Positions 47,523 to 56,296 of a stretch of DNA of 64,000 nucleotides are shown here, piece after piece. How positions within the stretch are numbered: position 1 is the first letter of the stretch; each line of letters begins with the position of its first letter. This DNA is from Planctomycetota bacterium (GTDB lineage: Bacteria > Planctomycetota > UBA1135 > GCA-002686595). Made by a program: the position numbers and the translations under genes. Location: positions 1 through 64,000 of the forward strand of contig SIAI01000017.1 in assembly GCA_009691855.1 (NCBI GenBank), read 5' to 3'. Under the pieces are notes generated by a model. The model was not told the DNA's origin. It worked only from the letters and a program-made list of their open reading frames with translations, and ran no database searches.

Positions 47523-48866
47523 CTATTTGCCGAGGCAGAAGCGCGCGAAGATGCGCTCCAGGACATCCTCCGGCGTGGTCCGCCCGCTGAGGTCATCGAG
47601 CGCCGCCAGGCTCTCGCGTACTCCCTCGGCGACCAGGTCCAGCGAGTACCCAGCCGCCAGGCACTCGCCCGCCTCGGCCAGGGCCGTGCGTGCGCGCTGC
47701 AGGGCGAGCTGATGGCGCTCGAACAGGACGCGCGCAAGCCCTGTTTCCCGCGCCAGGTCGCCGGCGGGCGCGAGTCGTGTGCGCACGGCCATGGCCAGCT
47801 CCCCCAGGCCGTGGCGAGCGTGGGCGGAGACGGCGAGCGACGGGAGTTCCACGCGAGTACAGGGCACGGGCGTGAGCTCGGACTTGGTGCGCACCAGCAG
47901 GCTCGCACCGATCGGCGGAGCGCCCGCTTCGGCCTGGGTCGAGTCGACCACCCACAGCACGAGTTCGGCGTGGCGCTGAGCGCGCGCGAAGAGCTCCTGG
48001 GCCTTGGCGTCCGCGCCGCGCGCCTCCGGCGTCCAGCCGGGACCATCGATCAGCAGGCACGTCCAGCCGCCGCCAAGCTCCCAGCGCCCCTCGAGCCAGT
48101 CGCGCGTCGTCCCGGCCTGGGCGCTGACCAGCGCGCGCCCGCCGGTGAGCGCGTTCCACAGCGTGCTCTTGCCCACGTTGGGCGCCCCCACCAGCAGCAC
48201 GCGCGCCAGCGCGCTGGGCGCGGCGCGGCGCGTCTCCCAGGCGAGCGCTTCTTCGAGCACCTGCTGGGCCGCACCCCACAGGGCTGCAAGCTCGGCGCGC
48301 GGCACGTGCCCGGTCTCGCCCTCGTCGAAGTCCAGACTGGCCTCGCACAGCGTGCACAGCGCCAACAGGCGCTCGCGCAGCTCGGCCGCGCGCGCGTCGA
48401 GCCCGCCCTCGAGCAGCAGCGCGGCGGCCGCGCGCTCGGCCTCGTTGGCGGCCTCGGTCAGCGCCAGCACGCCCTCGGCCTGCGACAGGTCCAGGCGCCC
48501 GCTGGCGAAGGCGCGGCGTGTGAACTCGCCGGCGCGCGCCGGCACGGCGCCCAGCGCCAGCAATCGGCGCAGCGCGGCCTGCAGCAACGGCTCGGCACCC
48601 GGCAGATGGAACTCGGCCACGTCCTCGCGCGTGAACGAGCGCGGGCCGCGCATCCACAGCACGCGCACCGGCTGCAGTCCGCGCCCGTCGTCGAAGCGCC
48701 CCGCGAACAGGCCGCGCGACGCGGCAGCGTCGAAGGGTGGCTGGGCGTCGCGCAGCGTGGCGCGCACGAACTCGGCCGCGCGCGGTCCGGAGAGGCGCAG
48801 GATGCCGCGCCGGCCGGAGCCGGCGGGCGTGGCGATGGCGGCGATCGTGGTCGTGACGCCCGGCAT
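47523..48866 (-). CDS. mnmE: tRNA modification GTPase MnmE
   Basis: This 447-residue partner of MnmG acts in wobble-uridine modification. The N-terminal tetrahydrofolate-binding domain starts TTTIAAIATPAGSGRRGILR and contains GEFTRRAFASGRLDLSQAEG. The G domain has Walker A GAPNVGKS (227-234) and the switch I region GTTRDW. G3 reads LIDGPG instead of DTAG, and the G4 position appears as RTKSEL instead of NKxD, so nucleotide binding may differ. The protein ends FCLGK, the form of the C-terminal Cys motif that is needed for activity. It is encoded 12 bases after yidC. Confidence 0.94.
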   Translation of the reverse strand: MPGVTTTIAAIATPAGSGRRGILRLSGPRAAEFVRATLRDAQPPFDAAASRGLFAGRFDDGRGLQPVRVLWMRGPRSFTREDVAEFHLPGAEPLLQAALRRLLALGAVPARAGEFTRRAFASGRLDLSQAEGVLALTEAANEAERAAAALLLEGGLDARAAELRERLLALCTLCEASLDFDEGETGHVPRAELAALWGAAQQVLEEALAWETRRAAPSALARVLLVGAPNVGKSTLWNALTGGRALVSAQAGTTRDWLEGRWELGGGWTCLLIDGPGWTPEARGADAKAQELFARAQRHAELVLWVVDSTQAEAGAPPIGASLLVRTKSELTPVPCTRVELPSLAVSAHARHGLGELAMAVRTRLAPAGDLARETGLARVLFERHQLALQRARTALAEAGECLAAGYSLDLVAEGVRESLAALDDLSGRTTPEDVLERIFARFCLGK

Positions 48867-48878
48867 GCGCCGCGCAGT

Positions 48879-50816
48879 CTACTTGCGCTTCTTGCCGTCG
48901 CGACGGCGCTGCTCGGCTTGCGCCGCCTGCACGCGCTTCATCTGTTCCTTCTGCTTCTCGGCCAGGTTCTGGAGGATGCCCGAGAACGGACCACAGCCCT
49001 TCTTCGTGCTCTTCTCCTGCTCCGTGTCATCGATCGGCCAGAGCTTCTTGATCACCTTCTGCTCGATGATCGAGCAGCCCGAGGTGGTGATCATGTAGAG
49101 CGACAGCCCGGCGGCGTAGTTGTAGAGCATCAGCCCGAACACGGCCGGCATGAAGCGCATCATCTTCTGCATCCGCGCCGCCTGCTCGTCGGCCGGCAGC
49201 GGCATGCCCATCTGCTGCAGGATCCACAGCACGACCATCAGCAAGGGGAGCACGTTCAGGTACTCGAGGCTGGGCAGGATCGGGATCTCGAGGCCGAGGT
49301 ACAGCAGGTGATCCGGACGCGAGAGGTCGTGGATCCAGCCGTAGAACGGAGCCTGGCGCAGGTCGGAGCTCACGCGTAGCGCGCTGAACAGGCCGAAGAA
49401 GATCGGCATCTGCAGGAAGACCGGCAGGCATCCGCCGAGCGGCGGGAAGGCGCCCTCCTCCTGCATGATGCGCGCCTGCGCCTCGCGCAGCTTCGTCGCG
49501 TCGCCCGCGAACTTCTTCTTGGCCTCCTCCAGGCGCGGCTGCACGCGCTTCATCTTCTTCTGGTAGCGCGCCATCGAGGTCTGCGAGCGGCGGTTCAGCG
49601 GGAACAGCATCCCGCGCACGCACAGTGTCAGCAGGATGATCGCCAGACCCCAGTTGCCCAGCAGCCCCTCGAACAGACTCAGGACGTACAGCAGCGCCTT
49701 GGCGATGCTGCGCGTCCAGCCCAGATCCTCGTCGAGCACGACCTGGTGGGCGGCGCAATCGGCGCTGAAGGTCTGCGGATCCTTGGGCCCCGCGTAGACC
49801 ACGTACTCCCACGAGCGCGTCTCGCCCTCGGGCGGCAGGTCCAGGCTCACGCTGGCCTCGACGCTCATCAGCGGACGCGGCAGGGGACGAACCTCGTGCA
49901 GCGGCTCGTAGCGCGCTCCGCTCAGCGAGCCGGCGCCCTCGGTGGCCTCACGCACGAGGAACGCGAAGTACTTGTTGTACAGACCGAACGCGGTGAGGGC
50001 CTTGGGCGCGTCGAACGCGTCACCCACCTTCAGCCCCGGCGCGCTCTTGTGGACGCCCTGGTACGTCTCCTTGTCGCCGGCGCGCCAGATGGCCACCGCA
50101 CTCGGTTCGGCGTAGAAGCGATCGCCCAGCTCGGCCGGCACGATCGCGGCCGGCACGAGCGCGAAGCCGAGCTTCTTCGCGGCACCGGCGGAGACGTTGT
50201 GGATGGAGAGCGTCAGGCGCAGGTGCCAGGTGTCCGGCTCGAAGGCGATCTTCTTCTCGAACACCACCCGACCTTCGGGCGGCGAGTAGCGGAAGCGCAC
50301 GCCGACCTCGGGCGCGGCCAGCGCTTCCATCTGCCACAGCGCCTGGGCCAGGCCCCCCGGCGCCAGGGATTGCGAGGACTGGCGCGTGTCCCACAGCAGC
50401 GAGCCGGTGCGCCCGCTGGCCGTCTCGACCGACTCCACCAGCGGCAGCCAGTTGGCCGGGTCGCGGCGCTGGGTCTCGTCGAGTCCGACCGCGCGCACGT
50501 AGTCGGCGAGATCCAGCGACAGCAGCCGCGCCCCGCGATTGGAGAAGCGCGCGTGGTACGCGCCGCGCCGGCCGGGCGCGCCGCTCTGGGCCGCACCGCC
50601 GACGTCCAGGGCGAGCTCGCGCTCCTGGCTCTCGGCCAGCGCGGGCATGGCCGCCGCGGCGAGCGCGCCCTGCTCGGGCGTGGGCGTGGCGCCCTGCTCG
50701 AGGACGTCCGCAGGCGACGGAGGGGGCGGTGCGCTGTGCGGAGGTGGAAAGAGGACGATCCAGCCGAAATAGAAGAGCAGCGCTAGGAACAGGAACAGCG
50801 GTAGGCGCTTTTCCAA
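48879..50816 (-). CDS. yidC: Membrane protein insertase YidC
   Basis: This 645-residue insertase helps inner-membrane proteins fold and insert, alone or with SecYEG. An N-terminal anchor (KRLPLFLFLALLFYFGWIVLF) leads to a large periplasmic beta-sandwich domain (about 60-380). The conserved C-terminal core of five helices starts near 385 and includes LLGNWGLAIILLTLCVRGML, KMKRVQPRLEEAKKKFAGDA and LGGCLPVFLQMPIFFGLF. A Lys/Arg-rich tail follows, as in ribosome-binding YidC. In many bacteria yidC follows rpmH and rnpA. Here it instead follows a phosphoesterase gene by 19 bases and precedes mnmE by 12. Confidence 0.97.
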   Translation of the reverse strand: MEKRLPLFLFLALLFYFGWIVLFPPPHSAPPPPSPADVLEQGATPTPEQGALAAAAMPALAESQERELALDVGGAAQSGAPGRRGAYHARFSNRGARLLSLDLADYVRAVGLDETQRRDPANWLPLVESVETASGRTGSLLWDTRQSSQSLAPGGLAQALWQMEALAAPEVGVRFRYSPPEGRVVFEKKIAFEPDTWHLRLTLSIHNVSAGAAKKLGFALVPAAIVPAELGDRFYAEPSAVAIWRAGDKETYQGVHKSAPGLKVGDAFDAPKALTAFGLYNKYFAFLVREATEGAGSLSGARYEPLHEVRPLPRPLMSVEASVSLDLPPEGETRSWEYVVYAGPKDPQTFSADCAAHQVVLDEDLGWTRSIAKALLYVLSLFEGLLGNWGLAIILLTLCVRGMLFPLNRRSQTSMARYQKKMKRVQPRLEEAKKKFAGDATKLREAQARIMQEEGAFPPLGGCLPVFLQMPIFFGLFSALRVSSDLRQAPFYGWIHDLSRPDHLLYLGLEIPILPSLEYLNVLPLLMVVLWILQQMGMPLPADEQAARMQKMMRFMPAVFGLMLYNYAAGLSLYMITTSGCSIIEQKVIKKLWPIDDTEQEKSTKKGCGPFSGILQNLAEKQKEQMKRVQAAQAEQRRRDGKKRK

Positions 50817-50835
50817 TGGGGGCGGATCGCGGGGG

Positions 50836-51657
50836 TTACCGGCCGACCATCAGGCGCTCGGCCAGATAGGTAGGCAGCTCGGGGACGGCCTGGATGTCAG
50901 CCATGGCGCGCTCGACGTCGTATTCCAAGCGCACGAAGGTGATCGCCTTGCCGTCGAACAAGACGTAGGAGAGGCGCTTGTCGCCGTCGCGCGGCTGACC
51001 GATCGAACCGACGTTGACGATCGCGCGCAGGCGCGGACTGGTGCCGAGGTCGTAGGGTCCCTCGCTGCCCTTGGGGCGGAACAGGCGCCGGTCCTCGAAG
51101 TACACGGCGGGCACGTGGCTGTGGCCGACGAAGCACACCGTCTGCTCCATGCACTGCCAGTTGGCGCGCATCTTGGCGTCGTCGGTGATGTCGCGCGGCA
51201 GCATGTACTCGCGCACCGGATCGCGCGGCGAGCCGTGCGCGAACATGGCCACGTCGTCGTGGGCCACGGGTTCGAGGGCGGACAGGAAGTCCCAGTAGGC
51301 GTAGCGGCGTTCCTTGTCCTCTTCCTCGCCGCGCGACAGCTCTTCGCGCGTCCACTCGATCGCCGCGCGCGCGCGCGCGTTGAAGTCCTCGGCCGTGTTG
51401 AGCAGCGCGAACTCGTGGTTGCCCTGCAGGCACAGCCCGGGCTCGAGCGCCCCGAACTCGCTCGGCGCGCTGGGCTGGGGCACGCACAGACGCATGATCC
51501 AGTCGAGGTTGTGGCGCGGCCGCGCCCCATAGCCGATCACGTCGCCCAGGCACACGAAGCGCCGCGCACCACGCGTGCGCGCGTCGGCCAGAGCCGTCTC
51601 CAGCGCCGGCGCGTTGCCGTGCAGGTCGGAGACGATGGCGGTCAGGGGGTAGGACAC
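50836..51657 (-). CDS. Calcineurin-like metallophosphoesterase (YfcE/diadenosine-type)
   Basis: This 273-residue enzyme has the conserved metal-site order AIVSDLHGNAPALETAL, LGDVIGYGARPRHNLDWI, LQGNHEFALLN, FAHGSPRDP and FVGHSHVPAVYF. These are the usual five motifs of the fold that binds two metal ions and hydrolyses phosphoesters. It resembles small bacterial phosphodiesterases (YfcE family), but the substrate is unknown. The start is GTG at 51657. Its place between the wecA-like gene and yidC suggests only shared transcription, not a shared pathway. Confidence 0.9.
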   Translation of the reverse strand: MSYPLTAIVSDLHGNAPALETALADARTRGARRFVCLGDVIGYGARPRHNLDWIMRLCVPQPSAPSEFGALEPGLCLQGNHEFALLNTAEDFNARARAAIEWTREELSRGEEEDKERRYAYWDFLSALEPVAHDDVAMFAHGSPRDPVREYMLPRDITDDAKMRANWQCMEQTVCFVGHSHVPAVYFEDRRLFRPKGSEGPYDLGTSPRLRAIVNVGSIGQPRDGDKRLSYVLFDGKAITFVRLEYDVERAMADIQAVPELPTYLAERLMVGR

Positions 51658-51760
51658 GGGGGAGGCCGGCCGCGCGAGCTCTGAGTGCGCCGCGGAAAGG
51701 GCGGGCCATTATTCGGAGGCGCGTGGCGAGGGGCAAGGAAGTGCGCCGCAAGCCCCGCGC

Positions 51761-52717
51761 TCAGGCAGGGTCCGCCGTCTCCGGCGCCGCCCGCAGCGCG
51801 AGCAGGAAGGCACCCAGCGTCGCCCCGCAGCCGACCAGCGCCGGCCAGGGCTCCCCACGCTCCAGCGCGCGGGCCCCGAAAACGCAGGCCGGGGCGGCGA
51901 TCACGCACTGCAGCACGGCCACCGCCGCGGGCGTCAGTCCGCGCGCCGCCAGGCGGTGGGCGAGGTGTCGGCGGTCGCCCCTCCAGGGCCGTGAACCCTG
52001 GCGCAGGCGCAGCACGGAGAGCCGCGCGAGATCCAGCGCGGGCACGAGCAACAATCCGGCCGCGCGCGGCTGGAGCAGCACGAGGCCGGCCAGCACGAAG
52101 GCCCCCGAGTCGCCGAGGTAGGCGCTCGGCGCACGGCTCTCGCCCCGCCGCGCGGCGTCCAGATTGAAGGGCAAGAATCCCAGACAGGCCGCGCTGACCA
52201 GCGACGTCGTGAGCGCGAAACCCAGCGCACACAGGCTCGCCAGCGCGCCGTCGGCGTTGTCGAAGGTGTTCAGCAGATTGAGCGCGGCCAAGCCAACGAA
52301 CAGCAGCAGCAGCGCCGGACCGGCGCCGTGCTCGAGCGCGGAGCCTACGGCGAGCGGCGTCAGGGCCGCGAGCTGGGCCAGGGCCTTGGGCGCGGGCGCG
52401 AGCCCCGCACGATCGTCCCACGCGCCCACCGCGAACACCCCCACCAGCGTGGCCAGGCGCCAGCCGAACTCGGGCAGCCAGCGCCCCCACAGCTCCGCCT
52501 GCGGCGCCCAGGATTGCGTCCCGCCGCAGCCCAGCGCGAGCAGCAGCGCCGCGCCGCCCACGCACGGCACCGCGCTGCGTTGCAGCTTGCGCGCAGCCTC
52601 GGAGCCCTCGGGCGCATCGGTCCAGCCCAGGCGCGGGGCCACGCGCGCGAGCAGCGCCGTGGCCACCGAGGCGGCCGCGGCCACGCACAGGAAGCGTACG
52701 GCGAACTCGAGGTTCAT
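51761..52717 (-). CDS. MraY/WecA-family polyprenyl-phosphate sugar-1-phosphate transferase
   Basis: This 318-residue integral membrane protein has about nine to ten helices. The family motifs GAWDDRAGL (the DD site), NLLNTFDNADGALA, SAYLGDSGAFVL and the cytoplasmic HRL motif GDRRHLAHRL are all recognisable. It should load a sugar-1-phosphate from a UDP-sugar onto undecaprenyl phosphate. This could be the first step for the polysaccharide locus, which has no obvious initiating transferase of its own (inference). It is less likely to be MraY, because the mur-gene context is absent. It overlaps nadD by four bases. Confidence 0.82.
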   Translation of the reverse strand: MNLEFAVRFLCVAAAASVATALLARVAPRLGWTDAPEGSEAARKLQRSAVPCVGGAALLLALGCGGTQSWAPQAELWGRWLPEFGWRLATLVGVFAVGAWDDRAGLAPAPKALAQLAALTPLAVGSALEHGAGPALLLLFVGLAALNLLNTFDNADGALASLCALGFALTTSLVSAACLGFLPFNLDAARRGESRAPSAYLGDSGAFVLAGLVLLQPRAAGLLLVPALDLARLSVLRLRQGSRPWRGDRRHLAHRLAARGLTPAAVAVLQCVIAAPACVFGARALERGEPWPALVGCGATLGAFLLALRAAPETADPA

Positions 52718-53358
52718 GGCCGCCGGTACAGCCCGCGGCGCGCGACGTGGGCGCCGAGCGCGGGAGGGAAGTGCGCGTCACAGGATTCGCCACGCGCCAG
52801 CGCCGCGCGCAGCTCGGTCGAGCTCACCGCGAGCGCCGGCGAGGCCAGCAGACCGAGCGCGAGCCGCGGGCGGGCCGCGGGCGAAAAAGCGCCGGCGTCG
52901 AAGGCCTCCGCGGCGCCGACGCGGTGGACCACGATCGGTTGCGCGAGGCGCACGATCTCCTCGGCCTCGCGCCAGCGCGGGAAGCCGGCCAGGTTGTCCT
53001 CGCCCACGATCAGGAACAGGCGCGTCTCTGCGGGGACGAGCGTGCGCAGCTCGCGCAACGTGTCCACGGTGTAGGAGGGCCCGTTGCGCGTGAGCTCGGT
53101 GTCCCACAGCGAGACCTCGCGCTCGTCGGCGAGCAACAACGAGAGCATCTGCAAGCGCTCCTCGGCTTCGGCCAGGATGCGCTCGGGCTTGTGCGGCGGA
53201 CGCGCGGCCGGCACGAAGACGACGTGCTCGAGCGCAAACGCCTCGCGCGCGCGCCGCGCCGCGTGCAGGTGCCCGAGGTGCGGCGGATCGAACGAGCCGC
53301 CGAGCACGCCCAGTCGCCGCGCACGCCGCGCCTCCGCGCTGAGCGGAACGCTCCCCAC
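52714..53358 (-). CDS. nadD: Nicotinate-nucleotide adenylyltransferase NadD
   Basis: This 214-residue enzyme transfers AMP from ATP to nicotinate mononucleotide in NAD synthesis. The nucleotidyltransferase motif GVLGGSFDPPHLGHLHAA is near the N-terminus, FVPAARPPHKP binds the nucleotide, and SSTELRAALARGES stands in for the usual SSTxIR motif. The start is GTG at 53358, one base after the hisS stop. The stop overlaps the wecA-like gene by four bases (ATGA). Confidence 0.95.
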   Translation of the reverse strand: MGSVPLSAEARRARRLGVLGGSFDPPHLGHLHAARRAREAFALEHVVFVPAARPPHKPERILAEAEERLQMLSLLLADEREVSLWDTELTRNGPSYTVDTLRELRTLVPAETRLFLIVGEDNLAGFPRWREAEEIVRLAQPIVVHRVGAAEAFDAGAFSPAARPRLALGLLASPALAVSSTELRAALARGESCDAHFPPALGAHVARRGLYRRP

Positions 53359-54630
53359 CTAGGCCTGCGTCGCGCGCAGCGTGGCGACGAGCTCGGCCCG
53401 CGCGAGCTCGCGCTGCTCGCCCTTCGCGAGGTCCTTGAGCTGCACCGTGCCGCGCTGGAGCTCGTCCCCCCCCAGCACCACGGCGAAGGCATGCTCGGCC
53501 TTGCCGGCGAGCTTCATCTGCGCCTTGAGCGAGCGCGCCTCGACGTCGTAGACGGTCGAGAGTCCGGCCGCCCGCAGTTCCTCGGCCAGGCGAAACACCT
53601 CCTCGTCGAGGCCCTCGCCAGCGGAGGCGACGAACACCTCGACGCTGCGCTCGCGTACCGCACCCAGGAGCCCCAGCTCGCGCAAGACGAGCAGCGTGCC
53701 GGTGAAACCGACCGCGAAGCCCACCGCGCCGAGCTCGGGCCCGCCGAGCTCATGCACCAGGTGGTCGTAGCGCCCGCCCCCGCACAGAGCGCTGCGCGCG
53801 CCCAAGGCCGGCGCGTGGATCTCGAACACGGTGCGCGTGTAGTAGTCGAGCCCGCGCACGATGCCCGCATCGACCACGACGGTGCGTGCCAGGCCCACCA
53901 GCAGCTTCTGCACGCTCTCGAAGTGCGCGCGGTTCGCCTCCGACAGGAAGCCCAGGATCGTCGGCGCGCCGGCGTTGAGCTCCTTGCAGCGCGGGTTCTT
54001 GCAGTCGAGCACGCGCAGCACGTTGCGCTCGAAGCGCTCGCGGCACAGCTCGCAGTGCTCGGCAATGGTCGGGCGCAGGAACTCGCGCAAAGCTTCGCGC
54101 CAGCGAGCGCGATCGTCGCCGTCGCCCATCGAGTTCACGCGCACCTCGAGTCCGGTGAGGCCCAGGGCCTCGAAGAAGCTCGCCGCCAGGTGGATGATCT
54201 CCGCGTCGAGGCGCGGGTCGAGGCTGCCCACGACCTCCACGTCGAACTGGGTGAACATCCGCTCACGGCCCTTCTGCGGGCGCTCGTAGCGGAACATTGG
54301 CCCGATGTGGAACAGGCGCTGCAGTGGGGCGGCCTGGGCGTAGCCCGCTTCCAGGTAGGCGCGCACGATGCCGGCCGTGCCCTCGGGGCGCAGGGCCAGG
54401 ACGCTGTCGCCCTTCTGGAGCGTGAACATCTCCTTCTGGACGATGTCGGTTACCTCGCCCACCGAGCGGGTAAACAGCTCGACCTCCTCGAGCAGGGCCG
54501 GCCGGATCTCCCGGTAGCCCCGCAGGAGCGCCAGGCGCCGGGCGGTGTCCTCCAGCAGCCGCCACGCCGGGATCTCCTCGGGGAGCACGTCCCGGATGCC
54601 GCGCGGGGCGCGAAACTGTCGTCGTTCCAT
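53359..54630 (-). CDS. hisS: Histidyl-tRNA synthetase
   Basis: This 423-residue class II aminoacyl-tRNA synthetase charges tRNA-His. Motif 1 region RAPRGIRDVLPEEIPAW starts the protein. Motif 2 has IGPMFRYERPQKGRERMFTQ, the HisA-like signature GLDYYTRTVFEIH is complete, and the C-terminal anticodon-binding domain covers about 330-420. ATG 54630 is chosen because it starts the conserved N-terminus, although the frame extends upstream to 54675. A perfect 12-base palindrome lies just upstream at 54639-54650. Confidence 0.96.
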   Translation of the reverse strand: MERRQFRAPRGIRDVLPEEIPAWRLLEDTARRLALLRGYREIRPALLEEVELFTRSVGEVTDIVQKEMFTLQKGDSVLALRPEGTAGIVRAYLEAGYAQAAPLQRLFHIGPMFRYERPQKGRERMFTQFDVEVVGSLDPRLDAEIIHLAASFFEALGLTGLEVRVNSMGDGDDRARWREALREFLRPTIAEHCELCRERFERNVLRVLDCKNPRCKELNAGAPTILGFLSEANRAHFESVQKLLVGLARTVVVDAGIVRGLDYYTRTVFEIHAPALGARSALCGGGRYDHLVHELGGPELGAVGFAVGFTGTLLVLRELGLLGAVRERSVEVFVASAGEGLDEEVFRLAEELRAAGLSTVYDVEARSLKAQMKLAGKAEHAFAVVLGGDELQRGTVQLKDLAKGEQRELARAELVATLRATQA

Positions 54631-54638
54631 GATTCGTC

Positions 54639-54706
54639 TCGTCCGGACGATGAGGGCCCGCGCCCCCTGTCCCACGTTGACCCGCTTAGGTACCTGGATC
54701 TACACT
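54639..54706. promoter_or_regulatory. Divergent promoter region of hisS and lipoprotein gene
   Basis: On the plus strand TTGACC (54677-54682), 18 bases of spacer and TACACT (54701-54706) form a credible promoter about 55 bases before the lipoprotein ATG. Near hisS the palindrome TCGTCCGGACGA (54639-54650) lies eight bases before the start codon and could be an operator. Confidence 0.45.
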
Positions 54707-54761
54707 CTGGCGCAATCTTCGGCCCGAAGAGCCCAGCTCCGCGCCCCCATCCCCTGCCACC

Positions 54762-55277
54762 ATGCCGACCGGAACGCTGCGAACCGCACTTCTCCTTGCC
54801 CTGCCCGTGTTCGTCGCCTGCAAGAGCGGCGGACCCTCCAACGAGGGTGAGCACTGGATGGTCGACTCCGTGCCGCAGCGCATGGCCAAGCACTTCACCG
54901 GCTACCGCGCGGACGTCGATGGCCGCTACATCGACTTCCAGTACCAGAAGAAGAAGGACATCTCGAGCACGCTGCGCCGGCACTTCCTCAACAACTCGCC
55001 GGACAGTCCGTTCGAGGCCGATGATCCCTCAGCGACGAGCCGTCGCCCGCCGCACAGCCCGGCACCGGATCCGCTGTACTACTTCGGCGCAGAGAGCTTG
55101 TTCTTCGGCGTCGCCACGCTGGCCATGAGCGGTTCGTTCATCCCCGTGCCAGTGGACTCGGTCATCGCCACCGTATTCGGCGGCTGGGGCGAGTTCGGCC
55201 GCGGCTTCACCGAGGGTGCCAATGCCCAAGCCGAGACCCCGCCCAGCGTGGGCCGCTTCAGGGTCAAGAACCGTTAG
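54762..55277 (+). CDS. Predicted lipoprotein of unknown function
   Basis: This 171-residue protein has a good lipoprotein signal (LLLALPVFVAC, Cys20). The mature part has GYRADVDGRYIDFQYQKKKD. A hydrophobic segment near 110-130 (SLFFGVATLAMSGSFIPVPV) may be a membrane-associated hairpin. No known domain is recognised. It is probably anchored to a membrane in the periplasm. The promoter at 54677-54706 fits it. The gene converges with miaA after seven bases. Confidence 0.75.
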   Translation: MPTGTLRTALLLALPVFVACKSGGPSNEGEHWMVDSVPQRMAKHFTGYRADVDGRYIDFQYQKKKDISSTLRRHFLNNSPDSPFEADDPSATSRRPPHSPAPDPLYYFGAESLFFGVATLAMSGSFIPVPVDSVIATVFGGWGEFGRGFTEGANAQAETPPSVGRFRVKNR

Positions 55278-55283
55278 CGCCGT

Positions 55284-56234
55284 CTAGGCGTCGCGTTCGA
55301 ACTCGGCCCGCGCTTCGTCGCGGGCCGTTTCGTTTCCGGGGGCGAGCCAGCGGATCGCGGGGAACGAGCGGAACCAGGTGCGCTGGCGGCGCACGAAGCG
55401 CCGCGTGAGCTGCAGCACGCGCTCCTCGCAGGCGGCGAGTGACAGCTCGCCGTCCGCCACCGCCAGCACCTCGCGGTAGCCCAGGGCCTGGATCGCGCTG
55501 GGGCCGAAGCCGCAGGAGTCGCGGATCGCGCGCGCCTCGTCCACCCAACCGGCGCGAAACATCGCGCGCACGCGCTCGACGCTGCGCCGCGCGTGCTCCT
55601 CGGGCTCCAAGGCGAGGCCGACCAGACGCAGCGCGCGCGCGTTCGCCGGCGCGCCATGCCAGCCCCACTCGCGCTGCCACTCGCTCAGCGTGCGCCCGCT
55701 CTGGCGCAGGATCTCGAGCGCACGCACCACGCGCTTCGCGTCGTTCGGATGGATGCGCGCGGCGGCGGCGGGATCGAGGGGCGCGAGCTCGGCGTGCAGC
55801 GCCGGGCTGCCCTCCGCGCACGCGCGGGCCTCGAGCTCGGCGCGCAGCGCCGGGTCGATCTCCGGTCCGCCGAAGAGCCCCTGGGCCAGGGCCCGCAAGT
55901 AGAGCCCCGTCCCGCCCACGAACAGGGCCCGGCGGCCGCGCTTGCGCGCCGCGCCGAGCGCGCGCTCGGCATCCACGAGGTAGCGCGAAACGTCATAGCG
56001 TTCGCTGGGCTCGACCAGGTCGAGGCAGGCGTGGGGCACGCGCGCGCGCTCGGTCGCGCTGGGCTTGGCCGTGCCGATGTCCATGCGCCGGTAGACTTGC
56101 ATGGAGTCCAGGGACACGATCTCGGCCCCGAGTTTCTCGGCCAGCTCGAGCGCGAAGGCCGTCTTGCCGACCGCCGTGGGACCCACGAGGAACAGCAGCG
56201 GTTCGCTGCTGGGGCTGGATTCGAGCTGGGTCAA
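55284..56234 (-). CDS. miaA: tRNA dimethylallyltransferase MiaA
   Basis: This 316-residue enzyme adds a dimethylallyl group to A37 of tRNAs reading UNN codons. The P-loop is FLVGPTAVGKTAFALELA, followed by LDSMQVYRRMDIGTAKPS and FVGGTGLYLRAL. ALGYREVLAVADGEL is in the C-terminal part, which ends with RRQRTWFRSF. The start appears to be a TTG at 56234, because no ATG or GTG lies between it and the P-loop. A TACACT hexamer ends ten bases upstream and agrees with this. Confidence 0.95.
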   Translation of the reverse strand: MTQLESSPSSEPLLFLVGPTAVGKTAFALELAEKLGAEIVSLDSMQVYRRMDIGTAKPSATERARVPHACLDLVEPSERYDVSRYLVDAERALGAARKRGRRALFVGGTGLYLRALAQGLFGGPEIDPALRAELEARACAEGSPALHAELAPLDPAAAARIHPNDAKRVVRALEILRQSGRTLSEWQREWGWHGAPANARALRLVGLALEPEEHARRSVERVRAMFRAGWVDEARAIRDSCGFGPSAIQALGYREVLAVADGELSLAACEERVLQLTRRFVRRQRTWFRSFPAIRWLAPGNETARDEARAEFERDA

Positions 56235-56296
56235 GCGCGCGGGCAGTGTAGCCGGGCCGCTGGCAGCTCCCGCGCCGCGCGCGTAGTCTCCCCACC
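56235..56296. promoter_or_regulatory. Divergent promoters of miaA and the secreted-protein gene
   Basis: On the minus strand TACACT (plus 56245-56250) ends ten bases before the TTG of miaA. On the plus strand TAGTCT (56284-56289) ends seven bases before the ATG at 56297. Neither start has a Shine-Dalgarno sequence. Both would give leaderless or near-leaderless messages. Confidence 0.4.

Noticed and set aside
47523..50816. Replication origin near yidC-mnmE
   Set aside because: There is no dnaA, dnaN, rpmH or rnpA and no cluster of DnaA boxes was recognised.
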